Source: Nisaea sp.
Lineage (GTDB): Bacteria > Pseudomonadota > Alphaproteobacteria > Thalassobaculales > Thalassobaculaceae
NCBI RefSeq assembly: GCF_017640745.1
Contig: NZ_JAEPQA010000012.1
Coordinates: forward strand, 62,001-126,000
Length of the DNA: 64,000 nt
Direction: 5' to 3'
The notes below the pieces were generated by a model. The model worked only from the letters and a program-made list of their open reading frames with translations, was not told the DNA's origin and did no database searches. Both the position numbers and the translations under genes were made by a program. Shown one piece after another: positions 1-8,723 of this stretch; the first letter of the stretch is position 1; each line of letters starts with the position of its first letter.

Positions 1-933
1 GCCTTCCGGCAGGACGCTGAGCCCGCCGATGGCGATCGGCAGCACGAAGAGGCTCATCAGCATCAGATACAGAGGGAACAGCCAGGAGGCCATGCGCAGC
101 TGATCCTCGCCGGTATTCTCGACCACGGTCACCTGGAACTGTCGCGGCAGGCAGATGATGGCCACGCCGGAGAGAAAGGTGAGGGCGACCCAGCGGGCAT
201 CGAACATGTCCTCGGTCTGCAGCACCTTCGCGGCTTCGCGGCTGAAGATGTCCGCGGGCCCGTCTGCCAGCGCGAAGATCACGAACAGGCCGACGGCGAT
301 CAGGGCCAGCAGCTTGACCAGCGCTTCGAGCGCGATGGCGGCGACGACGCCATGGTGGCGCTCGTTCGCGTCGATCGTGCGGGTGCCGAAGATGATGGTG
401 AAGAGCGCCATGCCGGCGGCGATCCAGAAGGCGATCTCTGAGGCCGGCTGGTCGCTCGGCGGATTGGCGAGGTTGCCCGGATCGGAGGACACGATGACCT
501 GGATGCTCGTCGTCACCGCTTTCAGCTGAAGCGCGATATAGGGCGTCGTGCCGATCACCGCGATCAGCGTTACCAGCACGGCGAGGCTCGTGCTCTTGCC
601 GTAGCGCGAGGAGATCAGGTCGGCGATCGAGGTGATGCGGTGGACATGTCCGATCCGGACCAGCTTGCGCAGCAGGAACCACCAGCCGATGAAGACCAGG
701 GTCGGCCCGAGATAGATGGTGGCGAACTCCAGCCCGCTGCGCGCCGCCGATCCGACCGCACCGTAGAATGTCCAAGAGGTGCAGTAGACCGAGATCGACA
801 GCGTGTAGACGACCGGGGACTGGATCCAGGAGGATTGCCCTGTGCGTGCCTGCCGGTCGCCCACGAACGCGACCATGAAAAGCAGCGCCACATAGGCGAG
901 CGAGATGGTGAAGATCAGATTGGCGGACAGCAT
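1..933 (-). CDS. Symporter-type (SSS) N-terminal part of a probable CbrA-like sensor histidine kinase, truncated by window edge
   Basis: Open from an ATG at 933 to the window edge (311 codons), so only the N-terminus is present. The visible part is a multi-helix sodium:solute symporter domain. It carries motifs typical of the CbrA/NahK kinase class (SWTFYGAVG near residue 40, IYLGPTLVF, HRITSIADLISSRYGKS), and these match that class better than ordinary PutP carriers. In that class a PAS, HisKA and HATPase tail follows; here it would lie outside the window, so the kinase call is inference. The start overlaps the stop of the 87-residue upstream gene by one base (TGATG), which suggests translational coupling. 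A CheY-type regulator lies just upstream on the same strand. A plain symporter remains possible. Confidence 0.75.
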   Translation of the reverse strand, partial: MLSANLIFTISLAYVALLFMVAFVGDRQARTGQSSWIQSPVVYTLSISVYCTSWTFYGAVGSAARSGLEFATIYLGPTLVFIGWWFLLRKLVRIGHVHRITSIADLISSRYGKSTSLAVLVTLIAVIGTTPYIALQLKAVTTSIQVIVSSDPGNLANPPSDQPASEIAFWIAAGMALFTIIFGTRTIDANERHHGVVAAIALEALVKLLALIAVGLFVIFALADGPADIFSREAAKVLQTEDMFDARWVALTFLSGVAIICLPRQFQVTVVENTGEDQLRMASWLFPLYLMLMSLFVLPIAIGGLSVLPEG

Positions 934-1196
934 CAGCGGCCCGGCGAGCTGGTGTCCGGCGGCGACGGCGCGTGATGTTCCGGATCGCTCAGCCGGTGGG
1001 AGAACCAGAAGGCAACGAGGATCATCGCGGTCCAGAGCCCGAAGACGTATGCGACGATCAGCGGGATGCCGAACAGCGTCTCATGCACGGCGAACAGGTC
1101 GATGAAGGGCGGCATCAGCAGGAACAGCCCCGCCAGCGGGAGCAAAAAGGCCGCGTCACGGTATTTTGCGGCCACGCTGGGGGAAGAGGGGCGCAT
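933..1196 (-). CDS. Small two-helix inner-membrane protein coupled to the SSS kinase
   Basis: 87 residues with two hydrophobic segments at about 15-32 and 40-65 and a hydrophilic Pro/His-rich tail. The second segment contains LFGIPLIVAYVFGLW, which resembles the small DUF3311-like proteins that accompany symporter-family genes; this family link is tentative. Its stop overlaps the start of the symporter-type kinase by one base, and it begins 3 bases after the response-regulator gene ends. The three genes therefore read as one leftward operon. A role as a small partner of the symporter domain is inferred only from position. Confidence 0.6.
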   Translation of the reverse strand: MRPSSPSVAAKYRDAAFLLPLAGLFLLMPPFIDLFAVHETLFGIPLIVAYVFGLWTAMILVAFWFSHRLSDPEHHAPSPPDTSSPGR

Positions 1197-1199
1197 CGT

Positions 1200-1571
1200 C
1201 TAAAGCCCGGCCAGCTTCTTGACCTGCTCGATCACGTCGCGGTTGGAGAACGGCTTGGTGACGAAGGCGTCCGCGCCGATCTCCTGCGCGGTCTTGCGAT
1301 CCTTTTCCTGGCCTTTTGCGGTCAGCACGATGACCGGCAGCTTGCTGGTCCGCGGCGAGGCGCGAAGCTGGCGCAGGATCTCGAAGCCGTTGCGGTGCGG
1401 CAGCATGATGTCGAGGATCACGACATCGGGCAGGGCCTGGTTATTGAGCTGTTCGAGGGCGGCGTTGCCGTCGAGGGCGCTTGTGACCTCCCATCCCTCA
1501 CGGCCGAGCAGAAAGCTCAGCGACTCAAGGATGTTCGGTTCGTCCTCCGCGATAAAGACGCGTGTTGTCAC
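1200..1571 (-). CDS. Single-domain response regulator (CheY-like receiver)
   Basis: 123 residues, a complete receiver domain with no output domain. The acidic pocket (EDE near residues 9-11), the phosphoacceptor Asp54 in VILDIMLP, Thr84 in IVLTAKG and Lys106 in FVTKPF are all present. It is the first gene of a tight leftward set (regulator, small membrane protein, symporter-type kinase), so the likely phosphodonor is that kinase or a phosphorelay through it. With no DNA-binding domain it would act by protein-protein contact or as a phosphate sink. The ATG at 1571 is the natural start because the receiver fold begins at residue 4. Confidence 0.9.
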   Translation of the reverse strand: MTTRVFIAEDEPNILESLSFLLGREGWEVTSALDGNAALEQLNNQALPDVVILDIMLPHRNGFEILRQLRASPRTSKLPVIVLTAKGQEKDRKTAQEIGADAFVTKPFSNRDVIEQVKKLAGL

Positions 1572-1672
1572 GCTGTTTCCCCCAATGCCTCCTTGTTTTC
1601 CCGGTCATTAACTGTTTGCCGGTTTTCCGGAGTTTAACCGAGGTTGAGGGTGACGCAAGCGCCACGCGCGGC

Positions 1673-3184
1673 CTAGCTCCCGGTGATCGGATGTTCCTGA
1701 CGATGCCGGCAGTCCTCGCGCGGGCAGACGCGGCAGGCAGAGCCGACGGGTTCGGCCGCAGACTTCGAGGAGAGGTCCAGCCCGTCGCCATAGACCAGGT
1801 CCGGCGCATAGAGCGCATCGCATCCGAGCATGATCGAGACCAGGTGCTGCGGGCGGTCGAACCCGGTGGCCTGTTTGGCGACGGTCCTGGCGATGAACAG
1901 GAACCGGCTGCGGTCGGCGAATTCGACCAGATGACGGAATACCCGGTCCGGAGTCTGGAAGGCCCGGTAGATCGCCCAGAGCGGGCAGGCGCCGCCATAG
2001 CGCGGAAGCGGCAGATCGCGGAGCGGCAGACGTTTCGTGATGTAGCCGGCGGGGTCCGAGCGCATGAAGGCGAAGGGAATGCCCTCCGCGCCGGGACGAC
2101 GGAGCGAGGCGAGCCGGTGGCAGACCTGTTCGAGGCTCACGCCGAAGCGGTATTGCAGCTTGTCGATGTCATAGCGCGACGCGACGGCCGCCTCGCGGAA
2201 CCGGTCATAAGGCATCAGCAGGGCCGCCGCGGCGTAAGACTGCAGGGCGCGCCGGGCTCTTACGAGGGCGGCGTCGCTTGTGAGCAGATCCGCCGAGGCG
2301 ACGATTTCCTCGATATTCTCGCGCAGGTCCGGGAGGAGAAGGGCGCGGGCGACGGCGAAGCGCCGGCTGGGCGCCGGAAGCGCAGCTGTGCCTGCATCCA
2401 GCGCTTCGAGGGAGCCGGCGCCGGCCTTTTCCATATAGGCCTGCGCGACGCTCTCGAATTCCGGTGCCACTGGGTCGCAGCCGAGGCCGGCGGCGAAACC
2501 GCTCACCGCACCTTCGATGGCGGCAAAGTAGTTCTGGTTCTCGAGCAGGAAGTCGTCCACCTCCTCCGCCGGCGTGACCGAGCCGAGGCGCGACGGAGCG
2601 CGGTCGAAATAGCCGGCCATCGCCTGCGCGATATCGGAGAGCCGTGCGCTTTCGTCCGCGAGGTTGCGGTGAAAACGCGCCTGTTGGTCTTCCGGAATGT
2701 CGCTCACGCTTGCCAGGATCTCCGAGGTCGAGCGGATGGCGGCGATGTTGGACAGCATCCCGTGCACCGCATCGGAGAGGAAAGGGTCCTGGCTCAGCCT
2801 GTCGGAAAGGGCCCTCAGCGCCGCGGTCTTGTCGAGATGGTCTCGGTGCAGCTTGACGATCAGACTGGCCCAGGGCCGGTGACGGGCGACAAGATCGGTG
2901 GTGCTGTCCGGATCGATGTCGAGATCCGCATGCGCCGGGTCGGCGGCGATTTCGTCCAGATCCTGGATCAGCCGCCGTTCCGCCGCGCCGTCGAGATAAT
3001 CGATGCCGACCTCGAGCGCTTCGCCGAGGCGCAGCAGGAGAGCGCCGCTCACCTGCCGCTTGTTGTGCTCGATCAGGTTCAGGTAGGACGCCGAGATGCC
3101 GACAGAGGCCGCAAGTTCCGCTTGCGTGCGGCCGAGACTTTTGCGCCTGTCGCGCAGTCGCATTCCGATAGGCGCACGGGCCAT
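1673..3184 (-). CDS. XRE-family short-chain acyl/carboxylate-responsive regulator (ScfR/PccR-like)
   Basis: 503 residues from the ATG at 3184, which has AGGGG about 8 bases upstream; a TTG two codons earlier is the alternative. An XRE-type HTH fills residues 7-65 (RTQAELAASVGIS, SYLNLIEH). The middle and C-terminal parts match the IrrE/DUF2083-type regulators of propionyl-CoA and short-chain fatty-acid genes (CPLWAIYRAFQTPDR, a late CRVCPREDCRHRQ cysteine cluster). Known relatives are PccR, RamB and PrpR-type regulators that respond to acyl-CoA or related metabolites. It is divergent from the ABC-importer operon starting at 3409 and shares an upstream region holding two palindromes. The ligand cannot be read from the sequence. 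Confidence 0.85.
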   Translation of the reverse strand: MARAPIGMRLRDRRKSLGRTQAELAASVGISASYLNLIEHNKRQVSGALLLRLGEALEVGIDYLDGAAERRLIQDLDEIAADPAHADLDIDPDSTTDLVARHRPWASLIVKLHRDHLDKTAALRALSDRLSQDPFLSDAVHGMLSNIAAIRSTSEILASVSDIPEDQQARFHRNLADESARLSDIAQAMAGYFDRAPSRLGSVTPAEEVDDFLLENQNYFAAIEGAVSGFAAGLGCDPVAPEFESVAQAYMEKAGAGSLEALDAGTAALPAPSRRFAVARALLLPDLRENIEEIVASADLLTSDAALVRARRALQSYAAAALLMPYDRFREAAVASRYDIDKLQYRFGVSLEQVCHRLASLRRPGAEGIPFAFMRSDPAGYITKRLPLRDLPLPRYGGACPLWAIYRAFQTPDRVFRHLVEFADRSRFLFIARTVAKQATGFDRPQHLVSIMLGCDALYAPDLVYGDGLDLSSKSAAEPVGSACRVCPREDCRHRQEHPITGS

Positions 3185-3224
3185 TCCCAACCCCTTGATT
3201 TGGTTCGAGTTGCTGCGCCGCAGC

Positions 3225-3273
3225 GTAAATTATTTACAAAACCGTGTTTTCACTGAAGGTAATATTTACAAAA
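3225..3273. promoter_or_regulatory. Twin palindromic operator candidates between the ScfR-like regulator and the ABC importer
   Basis: GTAAATTATTTAC (3225-3237) is a perfect 13-base palindrome. GTAATATTTAC (3259-3269) is a shorter one. Each runs into the same 11-mer TATTTACAAAA (3231-3241 and 3263-3273), exactly 32 bases apart, about three helical turns. The core octamer TTTACAAA differs by one base from TTTGCAAA, the half-site I recall for PccR-type regulators. The patch is AT-rich against a GC-rich background. Control of both the regulator and the importer is inference from position. Confidence 0.55.
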
Positions 3274-3408
3274 AAATACGCATATTTCAAATACTTATTC
3301 GCAAGTTAACTGACAGTGCGTAGTCTCGTTGACGGAGCGACCATTTAGCTCAAATTCGGGGAAGCGCGTTGGGGACGGTGCGCTCCTCAGGAATAACGGG
3401 AGGAAATA

Positions 3409-4764
3409 ATGGCAAAATTCGACACCGGCGTGAGCCGGCGTAATCTGCTTAAGGGCGGCCTTGCGCTGTCCGGCGCCCTTGCCGCGCCGACGTTTTTCAC
3501 GCGTCACGCCTTCGGCGCTGACTTTCTGAACAATCCGGGCAATGCGGCGAGCATCAAGCTCGGCTTCAACGTGCCGCAGACCGGTGCCTACGCCGACGAA
3601 GGCGCGGACGAGCTCCGTGCGTTCCAGCTGGCCGTCAAGCACCTGAACGGCGAAGGCGACGGCGGCATGCTGAACACCTTCTCCTCCAAGGCCCTGAAGG
3701 GCAACGGCGTGCTCGGCAAGAAGGTCGAGTATGTCACGGGCGACACGCAGACCAAGTCCGACGCCGCCCGCGCGTCCGCCAAGCGGATGATCGAGAAGGA
3801 CGGCGCCCTGATGATCTCCGGCGGTTCGTCCTCCGGTGTCGCCATCGCGGTCCAGGGCCTCTGCCAGGACGCGGGCATCATCTTCATGGCCGGCCTGACC
3901 CACTCCAACGACACCACGGGTAAGGACCGCCGCCGCAACGGTTTCCGTCACTTCTTCAACGCCTATCAGTCCGGCGCCGCGCTGGCTCCGGTGCTGAAGG
4001 CGAACTACGGCACCGATCGTGTCGCGTATCACCTGACGGCCGACTACACCTGGGGCTGGACCCAGGAAGAGTCGATCAAGAACGCGACCGAGGCCGTCGG
4101 CTGGAAGACCGCCGCCGCGGTGAAGACCCCGCTCGGCGCCGGTGACTTCTCCCAGTACATCACCCCGGTTCTGAACTCGGGTGCGGACGTGCTGGTGCTG
4201 AACCACTACGGCAAGGACATGGTGAACTCCCTGACCCAGGCGGTTCAGTTCGGTCTGCGCGACAAGAAGGTGAACGGCAAGGACTTCGCGATCGTCGTTC
4301 CGCTCTACAGCCGCCTGATGGCTCAGGGTGCGGGCGCCAACGTGAAGGGCATCTTCGGGTCCACCAACTGGCACTGGTCGCTGAAGGACGAGGGCTCGCA
4401 GGCCTTCGTGAAGTCCTTCGGTGCCGAATACGGCTTCCCGCCGAGCCAGGCCGCGCACACCTGCTATGTGCAGACCCTGCTCTATGCCGATGCCTGCGAG
4501 CGCGCCGGCACCTTCGCCCCGTGCGAAGTCGTCAAGGCGCTCGAGGGCTTCGAGTTCGACGGTCTGGGCAACGGTCCGACCCTCTACCGTGCGGAAGACC
4601 ACCAGTGCTTCAAGAAGGTGCTGGTCGTGAAGGGTAACGAAAACCCGACCTCCCAGTTCGACCTTCTCGAGGTCGTGCAGGAAGTGCCGCGCGAGCAGGT
4701 GACCTACGATCCGAACATCCCGCAGTTCGCGGGTGATCTCGGCCCGTGCAATAACGGCGCCTAA
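3409..4764 (+). CDS. ABC-transporter substrate-binding protein, branched-chain amino acid/amide (HAAT) family, Tat-exported
   Basis: 451 residues, starting with an excellent ribosome site (GGGAGGAAAT) before the ATG. The N-terminus has a twin-arginine signal (SRRNLLKGG) and a hydrophobic stretch ending near AFGA at about residue 37, so export in folded form by Tat is likely. The rest is a type-I periplasmic binding fold of the LivJ/urea/amide class (IKLGFNVPQTGAYADEG). It leads an operon with two permeases and two ATPases. The divergent ScfR-like regulator suggests a carboxylate or amide ligand rather than a classical branched-chain amino acid, but that is inference. An 11-bp hairpin follows the stop and probably raises its yield over the permeases. 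Confidence 0.9.
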   Translation: MAKFDTGVSRRNLLKGGLALSGALAAPTFFTRHAFGADFLNNPGNAASIKLGFNVPQTGAYADEGADELRAFQLAVKHLNGEGDGGMLNTFSSKALKGNGVLGKKVEYVTGDTQTKSDAARASAKRMIEKDGALMISGGSSSGVAIAVQGLCQDAGIIFMAGLTHSNDTTGKDRRRNGFRHFFNAYQSGAALAPVLKANYGTDRVAYHLTADYTWGWTQEESIKNATEAVGWKTAAAVKTPLGAGDFSQYITPVLNSGADVLVLNHYGKDMVNSLTQAVQFGLRDKKVNGKDFAIVVPLYSRLMAQGAGANVKGIFGSTNWHWSLKDEGSQAFVKSFGAEYGFPPSQAAHTCYVQTLLYADACERAGTFAPCEVVKALEGFEFDGLGNGPTLYRAEDHQCFKKVLVVKGNENPTSQFDLLEVVQEVPREQVTYDPNIPQFAGDLGPCNNGA

Positions 4765-4782
4765 TATCTGCCATAACGGTGT

Positions 4783-4808
4783 CCGGCCGCCGCCACAGCG
4801 GCGGCCGG
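4783..4808 (+). terminator. Intercistronic hairpin after the binding-protein gene
   Basis: CCGGCCGCCGC and GCGGCGGCCGG form a perfect 11-bp stem with a CACA loop, 18 bases after the binding-protein stop and 46 bases before the first permease start. Only a weak pyrimidine run (CTTTCT) follows. It is therefore better read as a partial terminator or an mRNA-stabilising stem than as an operon end. Such stems are common between binding-protein and permease genes. Confidence 0.6.
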
Positions 4809-4854
4809 CGCTTTCTGGACCAAGGTAGCGGGGGGCCCGTACGGGAATCGCGGC

Positions 4855-5871
4855 ATGGATGCCATACTTCTGCAAATTCTGAACGGTCTGGACAAGGGCG
4901 GCGCCTACGCGCTTATCGCCCTCGGCCTGACCCTGATTTTCGGCACTCTCGGGGTGGTGAATTTCGCGCACGGCGCGCTCTTCATGCTCGGGGCCTTCTG
5001 CGCCGTCAGCCTGCGCGAGCTGCTGACGCTGTCGATGAAGGTCAAGGACGAGAGCATCACCTTCTTCGACGCCTATAAAGAGGTTCCCTATCTCGAGGTC
5101 TGGTTCGGCGAGACCGGTACCATGATCATCGATCTGGCGGTTCCGCTGTCGATTCTCTTCGCCATACCGATCATGTTGTTGATCGGCCTCGCCATGGAGC
5201 GCGGCCTGATCCAGCATTTCTATAAACGCACACACGCCGAGCAGATCCTGGTGACCTTCGGTCTTGCCATCGTGCTGCAGGAGATCGTGAAGGCCTATTT
5301 CGGCGCCAACCCGATCCCTCAGCCGGCCCCGGAAGCGGTCGCGGGCAGCGCCAATATCGGTGCCCTGTTCGGACTCGGCGACTCAGTCGTCTATCCCTGG
5401 TGGAGGCTGGTTTATCTCGCCTTCTCGGGCGTTGTGATCGCGGCGGTCTTCGCCTTCCTGCAATTCACCACTTTCGGCATGGTCGTCCGTGCCGGCATGC
5501 AGGACCGTGAGACCGTCGGCCTTCTCGGCATCAACATCCAGCGCCGCTTCACCATCGTCTTCGGCATCGCCGCCGTGGTCGCGGGGCTCGCGGGCGTCAT
5601 GTACACGCCGATCCTGCCGCCGGACTACCACATCGGCATGGACTTCCTGGTGCTGTCCTTCGTGGTCGTCGTCGTCGGCGGCATGGGCTCGCTCGGGGGC
5701 GCCGTCGCGGCCGGCTTCCTGCTCGGTATCCTGCAATCTTTCGCGTCGATGAACGAGGTGAAGTCCATTCTTCCCGGCATCGACCAGATCATCATCTACC
5801 TTGTTGCGGTGGTTATCCTTCTCGTGCGTCCGCGCGGGCTGATGGGCCGCAAAGGCGTGATGGAGGGCTAA
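4855..5871 (+). CDS. Branched-chain amino acid/amide-type ABC transporter permease (LivH-like)
   Basis: 338 residues, almost entirely hydrophobic, with about eight predicted helices. It shows LivH-family signatures ([18 protein letters not shown] near residue 25, and a late [17 protein letters not shown] stretch). It is one of two inner-membrane channel subunits of the importer. It carries a hydrophilic insertion near residues 60-85 ([10 protein letters not shown]) that is longer than in E. coli LivH. Only one base separates its stop from the LivM-like start, supporting an operon. The ATG at 4855 sits at the beginning of the first amphipathic segment; its ribosome site is weak. Confidence 0.92.
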   Translation: MDAILLQILNGLDKGGAYALIALGLTLIFGTLGVVNFAHGALFMLGAFCAVSLRELLTLSMKVKDESITFFDAYKEVPYLEVWFGETGTMIIDLAVPLSILFAIPIMLLIGLAMERGLIQHFYKRTHAEQILVTFGLAIVLQEIVKAYFGANPIPQPAPEAVAGSANIGALFGLGDSVVYPWWRLVYLAFSGVVIAAVFAFLQFTTFGMVVRAGMQDRETVGLLGINIQRRFTIVFGIAAVVAGLAGVMYTPILPPDYHIGMDFLVLSFVVVVVGGMGSLGGAVAAGFLLGILQSFASMNEVKSILPGIDQIIIYLVAVVILLVRPRGLMGRKGVMEG

Positions 5872-5872
5872 G

Positions 5873-7015
5873 ATGATCGCGCCTACGGCTAGAAACGACC
5901 TCATCCTGATCGGAGCCTTCGCGGCGGCGGTGCTGACCGCCCCGCTCTGGCTCGCACCGATCGGCGCCGGCTATCCGGACCTGTTGCAGAAATTCGCGAT
6001 CTACGGCTTGTTCGCGATCGGCTTCAACATTCTGTTCGGCTTCACCGGCTACCTTTCCTTCGGTCACGCGGCCTTCCTCGGCGTCGGTTCCTATGCCGCC
6101 GTCTGGTCCTTCAAGCTGCTGACCATGAACGTGCTGCCGGCCGTGTTCTTCGCGGTCCTTGTGTCCGGGCTTTTCGCGCTCGCCATCGGCTTCATCAGCC
6201 TCAGGCGGACCGGGATCTACTTCTCGATCCTGACCCTCGCCTTCGCGCAGATGTCCTACAACCTCGCCTATTCGGTCCTGACGCCGATCACCAACGGCGA
6301 GACCGGGCTGCAGCTGACGACCAGCGATCCCCGGATCCTCGACAAGATGGCCGGGATCGACTACGGCGCGGCCCTGCCGACGACCGATCTCTTCGGCACC
6401 GAGATGACCGGCTATCCCGGGTTCTATTTCTGCGCCGTGCTGATGATCATCGGCTTCGTCATCGCGGTCCGGATTGCGCGCTCGCCCTTCGGCACCATGC
6501 TGCGGGCGATCAAGTCGAACCAGAACCGGCTGAACTATACCGGCATCAACACCCGGCCCTATGCGCTGGCGGCCTTCGTGATCTCCGGCATGTATGCCGG
6601 GCTCGCGGGCGCGCTGCTCGCCTGTACCGACCCGCTGGCCGGTGCGGAGCGCATGCAGTGGACCGCGTCGGGCGAGGTCGTGCTGATGACCATCCTCGGC
6701 GGGGCGGGAACCCTGCTCGGTCCGGTCTTCGGCGCGGGCGTCATCAAATACTTCGAGAACATCTTCAGCGCCTTCAACCACGACATCCTGATGAGCATCT
6801 TCGACTTCCTGCCGGGATGGCTGCAGGGCATCGTCGTGACGGTTTCCGGCCTCTTCGTCGGCGAAGGCTGGCACCTGACGCTGGGCGCGTTGTTCATGAT
6901 CATCGTGATCTTCCTGCCGGGGGGGCTGATGGAGGGCGTTGGCCGGATCGCCAAACTGTTCCGCAAGGACGGCGGTGCGGCCAACTCCTCGGTTTCCACG
7001 GCTCCGGGCGAGTGA
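5873..7015 (+). CDS. Branched-chain amino acid/amide-type ABC transporter permease (LivM-like)
   Basis: 380 residues, about ten hydrophobic segments, with the LivM-type motif [16 protein letters not shown] near residues 59-74 and a late [14 protein letters not shown] loop of the EAA-like cytoplasmic contact region. It pairs with the preceding permease to form the transmembrane channel. The gene starts one base after the first permease ends and is followed 10 bases later by the ATPase gene. The C-terminal tail after the last helix is short and polar (Ser/Ala-rich). Nothing is broken. Confidence 0.92.
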   Translation: MIAPTARNDLILIGAFAAAVLTAPLWLAPIGAGYPDLLQKFAIYGLFAIGFNILFGFTGYLSFGHAAFLGVGSYAAVWSFKLLTMNVLPAVFFAVLVSGLFALAIGFISLRRTGIYFSILTLAFAQMSYNLAYSVLTPITNGETGLQLTTSDPRILDKMAGIDYGAALPTTDLFGTEMTGYPGFYFCAVLMIIGFVIAVRIARSPFGTMLRAIKSNQNRLNYTGINTRPYALAAFVISGMYAGLAGALLACTDPLAGAERMQWTASGEVVLMTILGGAGTLLGPVFGAGVIKYFENIFSAFNHDILMSIFDFLPGWLQGIVVTVSGLFVGEGWHLTLGALFMIIVIFLPGGLMEGVGRIAKLFRKDGGAANSSVSTAPGE

Positions 7016-7025
7016 GGGCGGCAAG

Positions 7026-7784
7026 ATGACAAGCATTCTTCAAGTCAAGAACGTCAATAAGAGCTTTGGCGGTCTGAAGGCCCTGAACAACGTCGAACTC
7101 TCGGTCGAGCAAGGCACGGTGCACGCGATCATCGGCCCGAACGGCGCCGGAAAGTCGACGCTGCTGAACTGCTTCGTCGGCCGTCTGACGCCCGACACGG
7201 GCACGGTGGATTTCGACGGCACGTCCCTGCTCGGCAAGCAGCCGCACGAGATCAACCAGGTCGGCGTTTCCCGGGTGTTCCAGACGCCGGAGATTTTCGG
7301 CGATCTCAGCCTGGTCGAGAACGTCATGATCCCGACGCTCGCGCGGCGGGACGGCGCCTTCAAGCTCAACCCCTGGCAGCGGGTTGACAGCATCGCCGAG
7401 GTCCGCGAGAAGGCCGAGCATCTGCTGGCGGACGTCGATCTGCAGGACAAGAAGGACATGATCGCGAACTCTCTCTCGCGCGGCGACAAGCGGCGTCTGG
7501 AGCTCGCCATGTGCCTGGTCCAGGATCCGAAGCTGCTGCTGCTGGACGAGCCGACCGCGGGGATGTCCCGTGCCGATACCAACAAGACCATCGACCTGCT
7601 GAAGCGGATCGGTGAGCGCGGCATCACCAAGATCGTGATCGAGCACGACATGCATGTCGTGTTCTCGCTCGCCAACAAGATTTCCGTCATGGCCCAGGGC
7701 ACCGTGATCGCCGAGGGCAAGCCGGAACAGATCAAAGGCGATCCGCGCGTCCAGGAAGCCTATCTCGGGGGAGCCCATCTATGA
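7026..7784 (+). CDS. ABC transporter ATP-binding protein (LivG-like)
   Basis: 252 residues from the ATG at 7026 (GGCAAG upstream); upstream in-frame codons belong to the previous gene's tail. Walker A is GPNGAGKST at about residues 38-46. The signature is LSRGDKRRLE, Walker B is LLLLDEPTAGM, and the switch His is in IEHDM. The R-G-D-K-R form of the signature, in place of S-G-Q-Q, is usual for LivG-type subunits. It overlaps the next ATPase gene by four bases (ATGA). Together the two ATPases power the importer as a heterodimer. Confidence 0.93.
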   Translation: MTSILQVKNVNKSFGGLKALNNVELSVEQGTVHAIIGPNGAGKSTLLNCFVGRLTPDTGTVDFDGTSLLGKQPHEINQVGVSRVFQTPEIFGDLSLVENVMIPTLARRDGAFKLNPWQRVDSIAEVREKAEHLLADVDLQDKKDMIANSLSRGDKRRLELAMCLVQDPKLLLLDEPTAGMSRADTNKTIDLLKRIGERGITKIVIEHDMHVVFSLANKISVMAQGTVIAEGKPEQIKGDPRVQEAYLGGAHL

Positions 7785-8566
7785 GCCAGGAAACCCTCCT
7801 CAAGCAGCCGGAAGACCGCATGGTCAAGCCGGAGAACCCGATCAAGAACGTCGGGACACCGTCAGCCTATTTCTCCTGCTGGGGCATGCAGGCCTATTAC
7901 GGCGAGAGCTACATCGTTCAGGATGTCAGCTTCAACATCCACGAGGGCGAGATCGTCGCCTTGCTCGGCCGGAACGGTGCCGGCAAGACCTCGACGCTCC
8001 GCACCATCGCCCGGATGGCCAACCCGGAACTGCAGCACGGCGAGATCTGGCTCGACCACAAGCCGTTGCACCGCATGAAGGATTTCGAGGCGGCGCAGAA
8101 CGGTGTCGGCTTGGTGCCCGAAGACCGGCGTATCATTCCGGGCCTCACGGTCGAGGAAAACCTGGAGCTTGCGCAGATCCACGGCCCGCGCGGCTGGGAG
8201 ATCGAGCGGCTCTACGAGCATTTCCCGCGCCTCGCGGAACGCCGCAATCAGGAAGGCGTGACCATGTCCGGCGGCGAGCAGCAGATGCTGGCCGTCGCCC
8301 GCGCGCTCGCCCGGGATGTGAAGCTGCTGCTGCTGGACGAACCCTATGAAGGTCTCGCACCGGTCATCGTGCGCGAGATCGAGAAGATCCTCGAAGAGAT
8401 CAAGACGCTCGGGCTCACCACCATTATCGTCGAACAGAACGCCATCGCCGCGCTTCATCTCGCGGACCGCGCCCTGATCCTCGATATGGGCCAGGTCGTC
8501 TTTGATGGCACCGCTCAAGAAGTGCTGGATGACGAGGCACTCCGTCAGGAGTATCTCGCGATCTAA
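7781..8566 (+). CDS. ABC transporter ATP-binding protein (LivF-like) with N-terminal extension
   Basis: 261 residues. Walker A GRNGAGKTS is near residues 65-73, the signature MSGGEQQMLAVARAL near 165, Walker B LLLLDEPYEGLAP, and the switch His is replaced by Gln in VEQNA, as usual for LivF-type subunits. The first ~27 residues (TLLKQPEDRM...) precede the normal LivF start and add a polar leader. The four-base ATGA overlap with the LivG-like gene fixes this start. It is the last gene of the importer operon and is followed by a strong terminator at 8605. Confidence 0.92.
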   Translation: MSQETLLKQPEDRMVKPENPIKNVGTPSAYFSCWGMQAYYGESYIVQDVSFNIHEGEIVALLGRNGAGKTSTLRTIARMANPELQHGEIWLDHKPLHRMKDFEAAQNGVGLVPEDRRIIPGLTVEENLELAQIHGPRGWEIERLYEHFPRLAERRNQEGVTMSGGEQQMLAVARALARDVKLLLLDEPYEGLAPVIVREIEKILEEIKTLGLTTIIVEQNAIAALHLADRALILDMGQVVFDGTAQEVLDDEALRQEYLAI

Positions 8567-8604
8567 CTGGTGTCGATTGTAGCTCCTGTCATCGTCACCT
8601 GACG

Positions 8605-8632
8605 GCCCCGCCTCTGGCGGGGCTTTCTTTTT
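8605..8632 (+). terminator. Rho-independent terminator of the ABC-importer operon
   Basis: GCCCCGCC and GGCGGGGC form a perfect 8-bp stem with a TCT loop, followed directly by TTTCTTTTT. It lies 38 bases after the LivF-like stop and before the histidine-phosphatase gene. Confidence 0.9.
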
Positions 8633-8723
8633 CCGGCCGCCGTTTCCCTTTTCCCGTCTTGCCGGCATGCGTCCCGGCGCTACCTCAGCTTCGGGCCCGG
8701 CAACCGGAACGATGAGGAGACGA

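Noticed and set aside
1562-3256. Long open frame on the plus strand across the ScfR-like regulator (564 codons)
   Set aside because: It is the antisense shadow of a clear XRE-family gene; its product is Arg/Gly/Glu-rich with no domain pattern.
3295-5235. 646-codon frame on the minus strand across the binding-protein and permease genes
   Set aside because: Antisense to two unmistakable transporter genes; low-complexity charged product typical of GC-rich shadow frames.
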